In this document: positions 1-8,987 of the stretch, piece by piece | Position numbering within the stretch: the first letter of the stretch is position 1 | Layout: the number at the start of each line of letters is the position of its first letter | Source: Sediminibacterium roseum | GTDB taxonomy: Bacteria > Bacteroidota > Bacteroidia > Chitinophagales > Chitinophagaceae | NCBI RefSeq assembly: GCF_009939005.1 | Contig: NZ_JAACJS010000011.1 | Span: forward strand, 338,096-402,095 | DNA length: 64,000 nt | Reading direction: 5' to 3' | Position numbers and translations under genes: made by a program | The notes under the pieces: model-generated | The model's database searches: none | What the model saw: only the letters and a program-made list of their open reading frames with translations | What the model was told of the DNA's origin: nothing

Positions 1-54
1 ATCCATAAAACAGGGAACGGAATTCCAGGACCAGACATCGTGCTTCCGGTTTAC

Positions 55-1551
55 TTACCTGAAAACATCGTCGTCAATATTGTTTGTTTTGTTTACGATG
101 ACCCTGATCTGCTGGTCAAGTTCGTTGGCGCTTTCAACAAGGTGCTCCCAGATCTCAAGTTCATGAATGGCGCCGCTTACCTTGAGGATCTCGATCACAC
201 CGAGTATATTGGCAAGGGGCTTGCGCACTTCGTGCGACTGGATAAAGGCGATCTCGCGCAGCACTTTGTTCTGCATCTTGATCTTCTCCTGCACCTGCAC
301 AGCCTCGGTTACGTCGCGGTTGGTACCGATCAGGCTAACCAATCCACCGCTTTCTGATTTTTTAATGATGGCATGTGACTCGATGTGGCGCACCCTCCCA
401 TCCGGCAAAACGATCCGGTACACCGCGCCGTTCACTTCTTTTTTCCGGGAGATGAGTTCATTGATGATGTCGTTCATGCGCTGCGCATCATCCGGATGCA
501 TGGCGGTATAAAATATTTTGTACAGGCTGAGTGGCGTGTCTTTGGGATAACCGTACAGTTCATACATGCGGTCATCCCAGATCACGGCACCTGTACCGAG
601 GTCGATCTCAAAAATGCCTATCTCCGCTGAATCGGTGGCAAGTGTTAAGCGCTGAAGCAGCTCCTCCTGTCGCTTGAGGGTATCGCGGCGCTCGTCTTTG
701 CTTTTGGCGAGAGCGGCTTCGGTTTGTTTCCTGCGGGTGATGTCGAAAATACAACCGTCGATGTAGTCTACCTTGTCCTCATCATCGTACACGCCCTGCC
801 CGCTTTCGTATACCCAACGTATCTCCCCGTCTTTTTTAACGATGCGGTATTCGATCTCGAATTTCTCTTTTGTAATTACGGCGTTGTGAATGGTTTCTTT
901 CAACTGCGCCGCATCGTCTTTGTGTACCAGTTGCGAATAACCCGTAGCCTGGTTCTTCATAAAATGGTCAACCGTATAGCCGGTGAGTTTTTCGATCTCA
1001 TCACTGAAGAATTCGAGGGAGAGATGTTCATCGCCGCGGCAGCGGTAAATAGCGCCAGGTATGTGGTTCACCAGCGCCTTTAGCTTGGTGATGTCAAGGT
1101 CATAACTTGTTATCCCTTCCTGCGGCTCCGTTTCTTTTGCCTCGGCCCAGGAGATGGCATGGCCAATGTGCAGGATCGTCTTCGCCCCGTCTGCCGAAGC
1201 CGAGAGCTCCCAACGCACCCATTCGTCGGGGCGGTTCGAGACCAGTTGCCGTTTCCTGAGGTTGATCGTGATGCTCTTCGATGGAAACAGCAAACAGTTC
1301 ACTACCGCCGCATAGTAAGAGGGAATATCCTGCGCAGGCAAAGCATCGCTGAACATTTGTCCCGCCCCGTTACCAATACCCGTTCCGAAATGATCCCCGA
1401 ACAAGGCATTTGCATTTTTGATGCGGCCATCCGCATCTGTTGACACAACGTAGAACACCGTTGACGACAACAGTTGAAATGGAAACGAAATATCTGCATC
1501 AGGCTTTTGCACGCGAATGGTTTGGTTGATGGGCCGGGTATCTGGCGGCAA
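55..1551 (-). CDS. Multi-PAS sensor protein with HisKA-like helix but no ATPase domain
   Basis: 498 residues. Three PAS-like modules can be read at about 25-130, 155-275 and 300-420; the latter two show typical PAS ends (DITRRK, NRDVTEA). They are followed by a dimerisation/H-box helix with a candidate phospho-acceptor His440 (SHEVRKPLANIL). The chain ends about 58 residues later, so the HATPase domain of a normal histidine kinase is missing. It is probably cytoplasmic, as no membrane segment is seen. The start is a TTG codon; the first internal ATG (Met66) would cut into PAS1, so TTG is preferred. It may be phosphorylated by another kinase or act as a ligand-sensing adaptor; that is inference. 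No transcription partner is visible because the window ends downstream of it. Confidence 0.8.
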   Translation of the reverse strand: MPPDTRPINQTIRVQKPDADISFPFQLLSSTVFYVVSTDADGRIKNANALFGDHFGTGIGNGAGQMFSDALPAQDIPSYYAAVVNCLLFPSKSITINLRKRQLVSNRPDEWVRWELSASADGAKTILHIGHAISWAEAKETEPQEGITSYDLDITKLKALVNHIPGAIYRCRGDEHLSLEFFSDEIEKLTGYTVDHFMKNQATGYSQLVHKDDAAQLKETIHNAVITKEKFEIEYRIVKKDGEIRWVYESGQGVYDDEDKVDYIDGCIFDITRRKQTEAALAKSKDERRDTLKRQEELLQRLTLATDSAEIGIFEIDLGTGAVIWDDRMYELYGYPKDTPLSLYKIFYTAMHPDDAQRMNDIINELISRKKEVNGAVYRIVLPDGRVRHIESHAIIKKSESGGLVSLIGTNRDVTEAVQVQEKIKMQNKVLREIAFIQSHEVRKPLANILGVIEILKVSGAIHELEIWEHLVESANELDQQIRVIVNKTNNIDDDVFR

Positions 1552-1777
1552 AACAGGATCTGCGCCGGCATATCCCGTTTCCCGCTGTATACTGTAGCCT
1601 CACTGATAAATATAAAAAAAAGACCGGTATTGGTATTGGTTTCAATTATTAAAAAACACTTATAGAACATGCGGATACCGCTATCGGCGAACGCGGGGAA
1701 CGGTTACCGGTTAACGGGCTCCGATGTTACCAAACTTGTTCCTGGGGGGAAGGAACATGCTGTAACAAAAAGCTGGT

Positions 1778-1850
1778 AAAAAAAAAGACCCCGTAGTACG
1801 CGACACGTTAAGAGACATTCCATCTGCTTTATGTATCGCCCCTACGGGGC
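1778..1850 (-). terminator. Long-loop hairpin plus T9 tract after lpdA; possible small RNA or interspersed repeat
   Basis: Read on the minus strand, CCCCGTAG (plus 1842-1849) pairs with CTACGGGG (plus 1789-1796) across about 45 nt and is followed by nine T (plus 1778-1786). It lies about 90 nt past the lpdA stop and can terminate that transcript. The loop is much longer than in an ordinary terminator, and the distal arm can also form a local GCCCC/GGGGC hairpin. This suggests a structured RNA or a dispersed intergenic repeat. The rest of the gene-free stretch 1552-1936 shows nothing recognisable. Confidence 0.5.
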
Positions 1851-1936
1851 CGCAAACCGTTGCCCAAAGGGCATTGGTTGAGTAATTTAGTCTGGCGATG
1901 TGTTGAAGCATTCAACATCATTCGCCGGGCTGCTCG

Positions 1937-3346
1937 TTAAATATCCGTTGCTTCACCGTAAGCAACTGCTGTCGCTTCTTTGAAAGCTTCGCTCATGGTT
2001 GGGTGCGGGTGACTTGAATTCAGTATTTCGTGGGCCGTGGTTTCGAGTTTGCGTGCCACTACGGCTTCTACGATGAATTCGGTAACGTTCATACCGATCA
2101 TGTGTGCGCCGAGCAGTTCGCCGTATTTGGCGTCGTAGATCACTTTTACAAAACCTTCCGTTGCGCCGGCAGCGCTTGCTTTTCCGCTGGCCATGAACGG
2201 GAACTTGCCGATCTTCAGTTCGTATCCTGCTTCTTTCGCGGCTTTTTCGGTATAGCCCACGCTTGCAATTTCGGGTGAGCAGTAGGTACAGCCCGGGATG
2301 TTGTTGTAATCCATGACATCCGGCAGGTGGTTTGTTTTCTTCTCATTGTAACCGATGTGCTCTGCCGCATTGATGCCTTCTTTAGAGGCTACGTGCGCAA
2401 GCGCCTGGCCCGGTGAGCAATCACCGATCGCATAGATACCGGGAACAGAAGTTTGCTGGTAAGCATCCACAACAATCTTTCCTTTTTCTGTCTTTATGCC
2501 GTTCTCTTCCAAACCGATCCCTTCAATGTTTGCTACCACACCCACTGCGCTGAGCACGATGTCTGCCTCAAGCGTGGTGGTGCTGCCATCCTGTTTTTTT
2601 ACAGTGGCCTTTACACCGGTGCCGGTTGTATCAACCGATTCTACAGAAGAATTGGTCATGATCTCGATACCCTGTTTCTTGTATTGTTTTTCGAGTTCTT
2701 TTGAAACTTCTTCGTCTTCTACCGGAACGATGCGCGGCAGGAACTCTACGATGGTAACTTTTGTTCCCATGCTGTTGTAGAAATAAGCAAACTCAACCCC
2801 TATCGCACCGCTTCCAACGATGATCATGCTTTTCGGCTGGTCGGGCAATACCATTGCTTCGCGGTAACCGATCACTTTTTTGCCGTCCTGTTTCAGGTTG
2901 GGCAATTCTTTACCACGGCCGCCGGTTGCGATCACGATGTATTTTCCTTCTACCAGCTGCTTATTGCCATCAGCGCCCGTAACCTCGATCTGCCCTTTGG
3001 CCTTGATCTTTCCAAAACCCATGATCACATCGATCTTGTTTTTCTTCATCAGGAACTGGACACCTTTGCTCATTTTATCGGCTACGCCCCTGCTGCGTTT
3101 GATCACACCGCCAAAGTCGGCAGAAACATCCGAAGCGTTGATGCCGTAAGAGGTGCTGTGTTTCATATAATCAAAAACCTGCGCACTTTTCAGGAGCGCT
3201 TTGGTAGGGATACAACCCCAGTTGAGGCAGATACCGCCGAGGCTTTCTTTTTCAATGATCGCTACTTTAAATCCCAACTGAGAAGCACGGATCGCCGCCG
3301 GATAACCGCCCGGACCGCTGCCTAGTACAATTACATCGTATGCCAT
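1937..3346 (-). CDS. lpdA: Dihydrolipoyl dehydrogenase (E3)
   Basis: 469 residues from the ATG at 3346. FAD-containing E3 subunit that reoxidises dihydrolipoamide of the 2-oxo acid dehydrogenase and glycine cleavage complexes with NAD+. Seen: FAD-binding GSGPGG at 9-14, redox-active disulfide Cys40/Cys45 in GGICLNWGCIPTK, NAD-binding GSGAIG at 178-183, and the C-terminal His448/Glu453 pair in HPHPTMSE. The reading frame extends 23 codons upstream, but the start given matches the family N-terminus (MAYDVIVLG) and leaves a 40-nt leader after a good promoter; the upstream extension would run through the -7 element. The gene stands alone between a secreted-protein gene and a signalling gene. Confidence 0.96.
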   Translation of the reverse strand: MAYDVIVLGSGPGGYPAAIRASQLGFKVAIIEKESLGGICLNWGCIPTKALLKSAQVFDYMKHSTSYGINASDVSADFGGVIKRSRGVADKMSKGVQFLMKKNKIDVIMGFGKIKAKGQIEVTGADGNKQLVEGKYIVIATGGRGKELPNLKQDGKKVIGYREAMVLPDQPKSMIIVGSGAIGVEFAYFYNSMGTKVTIVEFLPRIVPVEDEEVSKELEKQYKKQGIEIMTNSSVESVDTTGTGVKATVKKQDGSTTTLEADIVLSAVGVVANIEGIGLEENGIKTEKGKIVVDAYQQTSVPGIYAIGDCSPGQALAHVASKEGINAAEHIGYNEKKTNHLPDVMDYNNIPGCTYCSPEIASVGYTEKAAKEAGYELKIGKFPFMASGKASAAGATEGFVKVIYDAKYGELLGAHMIGMNVTEFIVEAVVARKLETTAHEILNSSHPHPTMSEAFKEATAVAYGEATDI

Positions 3347-3385
3347 ACTATTATTTTGATTGAGTGAGAAGTTCTTTTGAGGCTG

Positions 3386-3416
3386 CAAAAATACTTGGTT
3401 GTGCCGACATGGCAAA
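3386..3416 (-). promoter_or_regulatory. Bacteroidota-type promoter of lpdA
   Basis: On the minus strand TTTG (plus 3413-3416) is followed after exactly 19 nt by TATTTTTG (plus 3386-3393), a full match to the Bacteroidota primary-sigma consensus TTTG/TAnnTTTG. The -7 element is 40 nt upstream of the lpdA ATG. Confidence 0.8.
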
Positions 3417-3514
3417 GAAAGCTGTTGGGCGCAGCTGCCGGGCGGGGCTGCGGGCTTCTGATCACCGGGAGGAAGAAATTACTGTTTACCTGCAAAATGG
3501 CCAAGGTTCCGATG

Positions 3515-6500
3515 CTACGGACCCGTGATGTTTAATTTGGCCAAAGCGTCTGTATGCACCTCTACCGAAGCGTTGTCGTTGATATCGATGCTTTGACATG
3601 CCACCACAACCGAAGCCTGGATCCTTTTGATGCCATTATTGCTCACGACCAGCCGGTGGAAAGTGAAGGCCGGAATGGGTTGATCGCCTGCGCCGTTGAA
3701 ATCTACCGTGCTGCCTGTTACATTGTACGTGGCGGGTCCTGGCGTAAACGTTCCCGCGATGCCATAGGGGCCGGATGAACTGAAGGTGCGCGTGCCACCG
3801 GCCAGGCTTCCATACAGGCTGTAATAATTGATCGGCGGTATGTTTACCGCCCCTGCGTTGGTAAACCCGATCACCGAAGTGGAAGGAACCAGCGTTCCGT
3901 TGCCATTGATCACAAGCGGATCATTGGCTCCTGAAAGAGTGAATGTAAAGGCACCCATATCAACCGTGGCGCCGGGTTCTATCGTCATCACATTGGAAGC
4001 ACCGCCCTCGCCTACCATTACTTTCAGCCCTGTTCCCGAAAACCCGACATTGTACCAGGTCACGGGCGGGACCGCCTGCGGCACATTACCCGTAAAATTA
4101 ACGGTTCCCGTTTGCGGGTTGAAGGTACCTCCTGATGATGCTACATCTGCCGCAAGGTTCATCGTGCTTGTATTGCCGTTCACGGTGCCTGCCGTATTTG
4201 TATAGGTTCCATTGAAAGTATGCGTTAATCCTGCACCCAGGTCGAGCGTACCGCCTGCGCCATTGAGTGTAAAACCATTGGAGTTGACATTGCCCTGCAG
4301 GGTTGCGGTTCCGCCATTTTTGAGCATGCTGAACAGGCCGGTTGTGGTAAATCCTGCAATGCTTTGTGTGCCGTTGAGCGAAAGCGTTACATCGCCCGAG
4401 TTGGCTGTCCAGGTACCACCGTTGTTGATAAAATCGTTGCCGAAATTCATATCGAATGCGCCTGCATTAAAGGTTGCGCCGCTGGCGATCGTGAACGGTG
4501 CGTTTACGCCAAAAGCCTTGTTGGCGCCGATGGCGATCGTTCCCGTATTATCGATGATCACCCCGCCTGAAGCTGTAAAAGTTGCCAGCCACTCGTTGCC
4601 GGCGGTTCTCCCGGTCGATGTATTGTAACGTAGGGTCGCATTCGTGCCGTAGGTTGGGAAGGTGCCGGCGGGTGCGGCAATGTCTTCGAGTGAAAGAACT
4701 CCGTTCACAACCGTGGTTCCCGCACTTGTTGTTTTGTTGCCGCCGCCCGAGAAAGTAAGGTTGTAAAATGTTTTTGCACCGGAGGCCGACAATGTTTGCG
4801 CTGCGCGATAGAAATTTACGGTTCCACCAGTGGCGGTGAAGACGGTGCCCGTGCCGGTCCAGTTTCCCCCTACTTTCAGAACACTGGTACTGCCGTTCAG
4901 TGTTCCGGTCGTGAGCGTTACGGCGCCAACCACTTCGTGTGTTCTTCCTGCGCCCAGGTTTACCGTTCCGTTACTGCCGTTGATGGTCATTGTACCTGCT
5001 ATGATGTCCCCGGTCAGCGTTGCCGTTCCGCCTGTCTTGGTTGATATAAATGCCCCTGTTGTACTGAAGGTTCCGATGGCCTGCGCGGCGGTTCCGTTTA
5101 CCGTAACATCTCCGGTTGAGGTGGTCCATGTGCCGTTGTTCACAAGATCGTCGCGCAGCACAAGATCAAAGTTCCCCGTGGTTAATGTCGCCCCGCTGTT
5201 TATGATCAACGGAACGCCTGCCTGCAGCAATTTGTTCGCGTTCAAACTTACCGCACCCGTGCCCGCTACCGTTATGCCGCCGGTGGGCGTCATTTGCGCG
5301 GGCCATTCCAGTCCCGTATTTCTTGCCGAAGTTGAGCTGTACACCAATGCGGCTGCGGCGCCGTAACCCGGAGTCGTGGTGGCCACCGTTGCGGTTCCTT
5401 CCATTGTAAGGGTGCCGTTCACGGTTATGGCGCCGGAAATGGTTTTTACATTGGTGCCGGTGCCTGACAGCGTAAGGTTATTATAAGTGGCAAGTTTTAG
5501 TGTTTGTGCGCCCGACCTGTTGTAGATCACCGTTCCCGTTCCTGCATTAAAGGTTCCCGAGTTACCGAACGCGCCGGTGGTTGTGCCACCAACGGTCAGG
5601 AATCCCGATCCCATGGTGATCTGCGCCGAGCCGGAAATCGCGCCTGTAACGCTCACATTGGCATCACCGCTCATCGTTATGTTTGCCGTTCCCGTGACCC
5701 AGTTGCCTGCAATAGAAGCATCGCTGCCGGCAGGAAAGGTTTTGGCGCCCGCTCCTGAAAAAGTGAGGTTGTTGTAAGTGGTGCCGGTTATGTCCTGCGC
5801 CGTGGTTCCGCTGTAAACAACCGTGCTGGTACCTGGTGAAAGCGTTCCGGTACTGCTCATGGCGAGGGTTGTTCCGCCGCCAGACAGCGTGAGTGTACGT
5901 GTTAATAAGGAAAGCGTTGCATTGTCTCCGATCGTAAGGATCCCGGCCACGGTAAAGTTTCCTGAAGCCGATACAACGCCGGTATTGCTGATGGTAAGAT
6001 CGCCCATGGTGGTTGGGCCGGTTCCTATGTTTTGTGCGGAGGCCGAATTGTAGACATAATCGACCCCGGTATTGTATACGGGCCCGATCCTCGCCCCCCT
6101 GTTGATGGCGATGCTCCCGGTAAGCACGGTATTGTTTACACCTGCCATAAAGCCGGTTGCATTGGCGGTAACCAGCGTGGCCCCGGAATTGATCTTCACC
6201 GCCACCCCCGTTGTACCCGTAGCGCCACCGCCGACGATCTGGCCGTTTGCATCAAATATCAATGCACCGCCGCTCAGCACCGATACATTTCCTCCGTTGG
6301 CGATGGTGAGGTCGAAACCACTGTTGAAATTAAGCGTTCCGCTAACGGTGAGCGTTGCCGCGTTGGCCGCAGCCGTAATGTTTACCGTAACGCCCGCATT
6401 GATCGTAACCTGGTCGCCCGACCCCGGCACGCTTGCCGTTGGGGAGCCCCCTGCAGTAGTGGACCATATGGAAGCGTTCCAGGCACCCGAAGCAACTGCA

Positions 6501-6586
6501 AAACGGTTGGCGGAATTAGCATTAAACGCAAACAAAAAAAGAAGACCGAAAAGTAGGAAGTACCGGAGCAAACCGTTTCTCATCAT
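3515..6586 (-). CDS. Large secreted repetitive beta-rich protein
   Basis: 1023 residues if translation starts at the tandem ATGs at 6586/6583, which precede a clear signal peptide (LLRYFLLFGLLFLFAFNANSA). The frame is open 28 codons further upstream. The mature protein begins with the SGAWNASIW...PGSGDQVTI motif common in secreted Bacteroidota adhesin-like proteins. It continues as Gly/Thr/Asn-rich repeats of the type YNNLTLSG...VNGTLT, likely a beta-helix. Two related units of about 180 residues lie at roughly 5390-4850 and 4680-4140. No type IX sorting domain is seen: the chain stops soon after the last repeat. The function is unknown; surface adhesion or matrix is the best inference. It is divergent from an OmpR-type two-component operon, which may control it. 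Confidence 0.75.
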   Translation of the reverse strand: MMRNGLLRYFLLFGLLFLFAFNANSANRFAVASGAWNASIWSTTAGGSPTASVPGSGDQVTINAGVTVNITAAANAATLTVSGTLNFNSGFDLTIANGGNVSVLSGGALIFDANGQIVGGGATGTTGVAVKINSGATLVTANATGFMAGVNNTVLTGSIAINRGARIGPVYNTGVDYVYNSASAQNIGTGPTTMGDLTISNTGVVSASGNFTVAGILTIGDNATLSLLTRTLTLSGGGTTLAMSSTGTLSPGTSTVVYSGTTAQDITGTTYNNLTFSGAGAKTFPAGSDASIAGNWVTGTANITMSGDANVSVTGAISGSAQITMGSGFLTVGGTTTGAFGNSGTFNAGTGTVIYNRSGAQTLKLATYNNLTLSGTGTNVKTISGAITVNGTLTMEGTATVATTTPGYGAAAALVYSSTSARNTGLEWPAQMTPTGGITVAGTGAVSLNANKLLQAGVPLIINSGATLTTGNFDLVLRDDLVNNGTWTTSTGDVTVNGTAAQAIGTFSTTGAFISTKTGGTATLTGDIIAGTMTINGSNGTVNLGAGRTHEVVGAVTLTTGTLNGSTSVLKVGGNWTGTGTVFTATGGTVNFYRAAQTLSASGAKTFYNLTFSGGGNKTTSAGTTVVNGVLSLEDIAAPAGTFPTYGTNATLRYNTSTGRTAGNEWLATFTASGGVIIDNTGTIAIGANKAFGVNAPFTIASGATFNAGAFDMNFGNDFINNGGTWTANSGDVTLSLNGTQSIAGFTTTGLFSMLKNGGTATLQGNVNSNGFTLNGAGGTLDLGAGLTHTFNGTYTNTAGTVNGNTSTMNLAADVASSGGTFNPQTGTVNFTGNVPQAVPPVTWYNVGFSGTGLKVMVGEGGASNVMTIEPGATVDMGAFTFTLSGANDPLVINGNGTLVPSTSVIGFTNAGAVNIPPINYYSLYGSLAGGTRTFSSSGPYGIAGTFTPGPATYNVTGSTVDFNGAGDQPIPAFTFHRLVVSNNGIKRIQASVVVACQSIDINDNASVEVHTDALAKLNITGP

Positions 6587-6724
6587 TGTACGGGTAGAGA
6601 AAAATCTATGATCAATGCTATGCATGAGACATGGCTTTACAGGATACCGGATCTTAAACAGGATAATCATCCCAAGCCATTAAGCAGACCTGTCCGCCTA
6701 ATGCTGCAATTACGAACTGCCGCC

Positions 6725-6785
6725 TTAAAATCTTCTTAGGACAGCATTAGCCTGCGATTAGAATGAGATTAGAAAGAGATTAGAA
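6725..6785 (+). promoter_or_regulatory. Helically phased TTAG repeats, candidate response-regulator operator
   Basis: TTAG occurs at 6736, 6747, 6758, 6769 and 6780, exactly 11 bp apart, with TTAA in the same register at 6725. The last three copies are perfect GATTAGAA octamers. OmpR/PhoB-type regulators bind direct repeats about one helical turn apart. The array sits between the divergent secreted-protein gene and the response regulator at 6868, about 80 nt before the latter. Confidence 0.55.
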
Positions 6786-6825
6786 CGCCTGGTGTAGTTA
6801 CGGATCAGGCTCATTCACACGAAGT

Positions 6826-6853
6826 ATTCACGATCCACCATTCACGATTCACC
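6826..6853 (+). repeat. Four-copy heptamer array, consensus ATTCACC
   Basis: ATTCACG, ATCCACC, ATTCACG and ATTCACC are joined without spacers, ending 14 nt before the start codon at 6868. The same heptamer is repeated near 28.7-28.8 kb. Confidence 0.7.
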
Positions 6854-6867
6854 GTTACCTTTATCCC

Positions 6868-7554
6868 ATGACCATCCTGATTGTAGAAGACGAAAAGAAA
6901 ATTGCGGATTCGCTGAAGAAGGGCCTCGAAGAACTCGATTACGAGGTAACCATCGCATACGACGGGAAAATGGGAGAAAAATTGTTCAACCACCAATCGT
7001 TCGACCTGGTTATACTCGACATCAACCTTCCCGAGATCAATGGCCTAGAGCTTTGCAAAAGGATCCGTTCAAAAAACACATCCATTCCTGTGTTGATGCT
7101 TACCACATTCGGCTCCGTTCCTGATAAGGTGGAGGGCTTCAACGCCGGTGCAGACGATTACGTGGTGAAACCTTTTTCCTTTGCGGAGCTTACCGTTCGC
7201 ATACGGGCATTGCTCAAAAGAAGTTCCAATGAAAATTTACCGGTGGGCAATGTTCTCCAGTTTGCAGATCTTGAAATGAATCTCGATACCAAACAGGTTA
7301 CCCGTTCGGGCACTACCATCCCGCTTACTGCAAAAGAGTTCCAGCTGCTCGAATATCTCATGCGCAACAAAAAAAGAGTAGTGAGCCGCACTGCCATCGG
7401 GGAACATGTATGGAACATCGATTTTGATACGAATACCAATACGATTGAAGTGTACATCAATTACCTGCGGAAAAAAATAGACAAGGATTTCCCGGTTAAA
7501 CTGATCCATACACAAGTGGGGTTTGGCTACATTATGAAAGAAAATGAATCCTGA
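6868..7554 (+). CDS. OmpR/PhoB-family response regulator
   Basis: 228 residues. Receiver domain at 1-115 with acidic pocket Glu7/Asp8, phospho-acceptor Asp51 (LVILDINLP), Thr79 and Lys101 (VKPF); winged-helix DNA-binding domain at about 130-225, including the IPLTAKEFQLLEYL and NTNTIEVYINYLRKKI segments typical of CusR/RprY-like regulators. Its stop overlaps the start of the next gene (TGATG), so it is translationally coupled to the histidine kinase. It probably autoregulates through the phased TTAG repeats just upstream (inference). Confidence 0.95.
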   Translation: MTILIVEDEKKIADSLKKGLEELDYEVTIAYDGKMGEKLFNHQSFDLVILDINLPEINGLELCKRIRSKNTSIPVLMLTTFGSVPDKVEGFNAGADDYVVKPFSFAELTVRIRALLKRSSNENLPVGNVLQFADLEMNLDTKQVTRSGTTIPLTAKEFQLLEYLMRNKKRVVSRTAIGEHVWNIDFDTNTNTIEVYINYLRKKIDKDFPVKLIHTQVGFGYIMKENES

Positions 7555-8936
7555 TGAAGGTCCGCTACAAGATCACCGCTGCTTTCGTACTCTTTACCGT
7601 AACGCTGTTGGCAGCGCTCTGTATCCTTACTTATTATATAACGGATAAACAACAGCAGCGCGATTTCTACAAACGCATGCACAACCGTACATCCACGGTT
7701 GCTTCCCTGCTTGCGAAACTCCCTTCGAGCAGCGGGTATGCTTTTCTGTCGAAGCTCGACAGCGCAACCAACAGCAATTCTTTGTCCCGGTTAACGCTTT
7801 CCGTTTACGATGATTCAGGCAAATCCATCTATCATTTCTCGCGGTTGCCCGGCGATACTTTTTCTGTAGATCCTTCCCTTCTTACAGACGCAAGGCAATT
7901 CGGAACATCGAGCAGCAGTATCGGCGAAAGGCAATTGCTCGCCGTTCATTACAATCACGCAAAACCGATCACGATATTGATCTCTTCGATCGATGAGAAC
8001 GGATCAAAGAATCTTTCGGAACTTACCAAAACATTGTCCCTCGCCTTCCTCGCAGCGATCGCCTTTACGTTTTTGATCGGGTGGATCTTCAGCGCAGAAC
8101 TGTTAAGACCCGTAGATAAGATCGCAACCACGGTAAACAATATCTCCGCAAACAACATAGAGAACCGTCTTCCCGAATCAACGGTGAACGATGAATGGAA
8201 CAAACTCGCCGTCACATTCAACAACCTCCTGCAGCGCCTGCAGGATTCTTTCGAACTGCAGGGGCGTTTCATCTCCAATGCATCCCACGAGTTGTCAACC
8301 CCCCTAACGGCGGTGAGCAACCAGATCGATGTCATTCTTCAAAAAAGCAGGACCAATGAAGAATACCTGGAAGTCTTGCATTCTGTGCGCGACGATGTGC
8401 AGCACATGAGCGCGCTTACCCAGCAGTTGCTGAATATTGCACGAACAACGCGTGGCGGTGTGGTGAATACTGAATCGACGAGGGTAGACGAGATCCTGAT
8501 GGAGCTTCCCTCCCTTCTCAAAAAAATCGCACCGAATTACACCGCCAAACTTTTGTTTGATGAACTGCCGGAGAATGAAAAATTGTGCATGATCGATGGC
8601 AATTACGAACTGTTGCTGTCTGCCTTCCGCAATCTTGCTGAAAATGGTTGCAAGTATGCGCCGGACCATGCGGTGAATATTTCATTGTCGTTTACCGGTT
8701 CCCGGATCACCATCCGTTTCTCAAACGCTTACCAATCGCTTCGGCCGGATGAGGTTGACAAGATCTTCCAACCCTTCCAGCGCGGCAGCAACGCCGCCAA
8801 TGAGCGCGGTTACGGTCTCGGGCTTTCGCTTACACGAAGGATCATTCTCTTACACAAGGGAGAGATCAAAGCTGCAATAGAAAAAGAAAATATGGTGATC
8901 TCGGTGGTGTTGCCATCGGCAGCGGGAGGCAATTGA
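7554..8936 (+). CDS. Membrane sensor histidine kinase partner of the OmpR regulator
   Basis: 460 residues. TM1 at about 8-28, a periplasmic sensor loop of about 130 residues, TM2 at about 160-182, HAMP domain, HisKA with phospho-acceptor His245 (NASHELSTPL), and HATPase with N-box (LAENGCKYAP) and G2 box (YGLGLSLTRRI). The layout matches CusS/RprX-like kinases of metal and envelope stress systems, but the periplasmic loop shows no clear metal-binding motif, so the signal is unknown. It forms an operon with the preceding response regulator and ends about 50 nt before a convergent gene. Confidence 0.94.
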   Translation: MKVRYKITAAFVLFTVTLLAALCILTYYITDKQQQRDFYKRMHNRTSTVASLLAKLPSSSGYAFLSKLDSATNSNSLSRLTLSVYDDSGKSIYHFSRLPGDTFSVDPSLLTDARQFGTSSSSIGERQLLAVHYNHAKPITILISSIDENGSKNLSELTKTLSLAFLAAIAFTFLIGWIFSAELLRPVDKIATTVNNISANNIENRLPESTVNDEWNKLAVTFNNLLQRLQDSFELQGRFISNASHELSTPLTAVSNQIDVILQKSRTNEEYLEVLHSVRDDVQHMSALTQQLLNIARTTRGGVVNTESTRVDEILMELPSLLKKIAPNYTAKLLFDELPENEKLCMIDGNYELLLSAFRNLAENGCKYAPDHAVNISLSFTGSRITIRFSNAYQSLRPDEVDKIFQPFQRGSNAANERGYGLGLSLTRRIILLHKGEIKAAIEKENMVISVVLPSAAGGN

Positions 8937-8987
8937 GTTTTGAGCAATGGCTTTTGTGGCTCTTGCTTTCAAACATGCAAATCTGCA

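Noticed and set aside
1711..1911. Short minus-strand frame between the PAS gene and lpdA
   Set aside because: It runs through the terminator-like hairpin and has no coding features.
3347..3514. Frameshifted sorting domain downstream of the repetitive secreted protein
   Set aside because: The other minus-strand frames here do not show a type IX C-terminal domain or its usual LPV linker.
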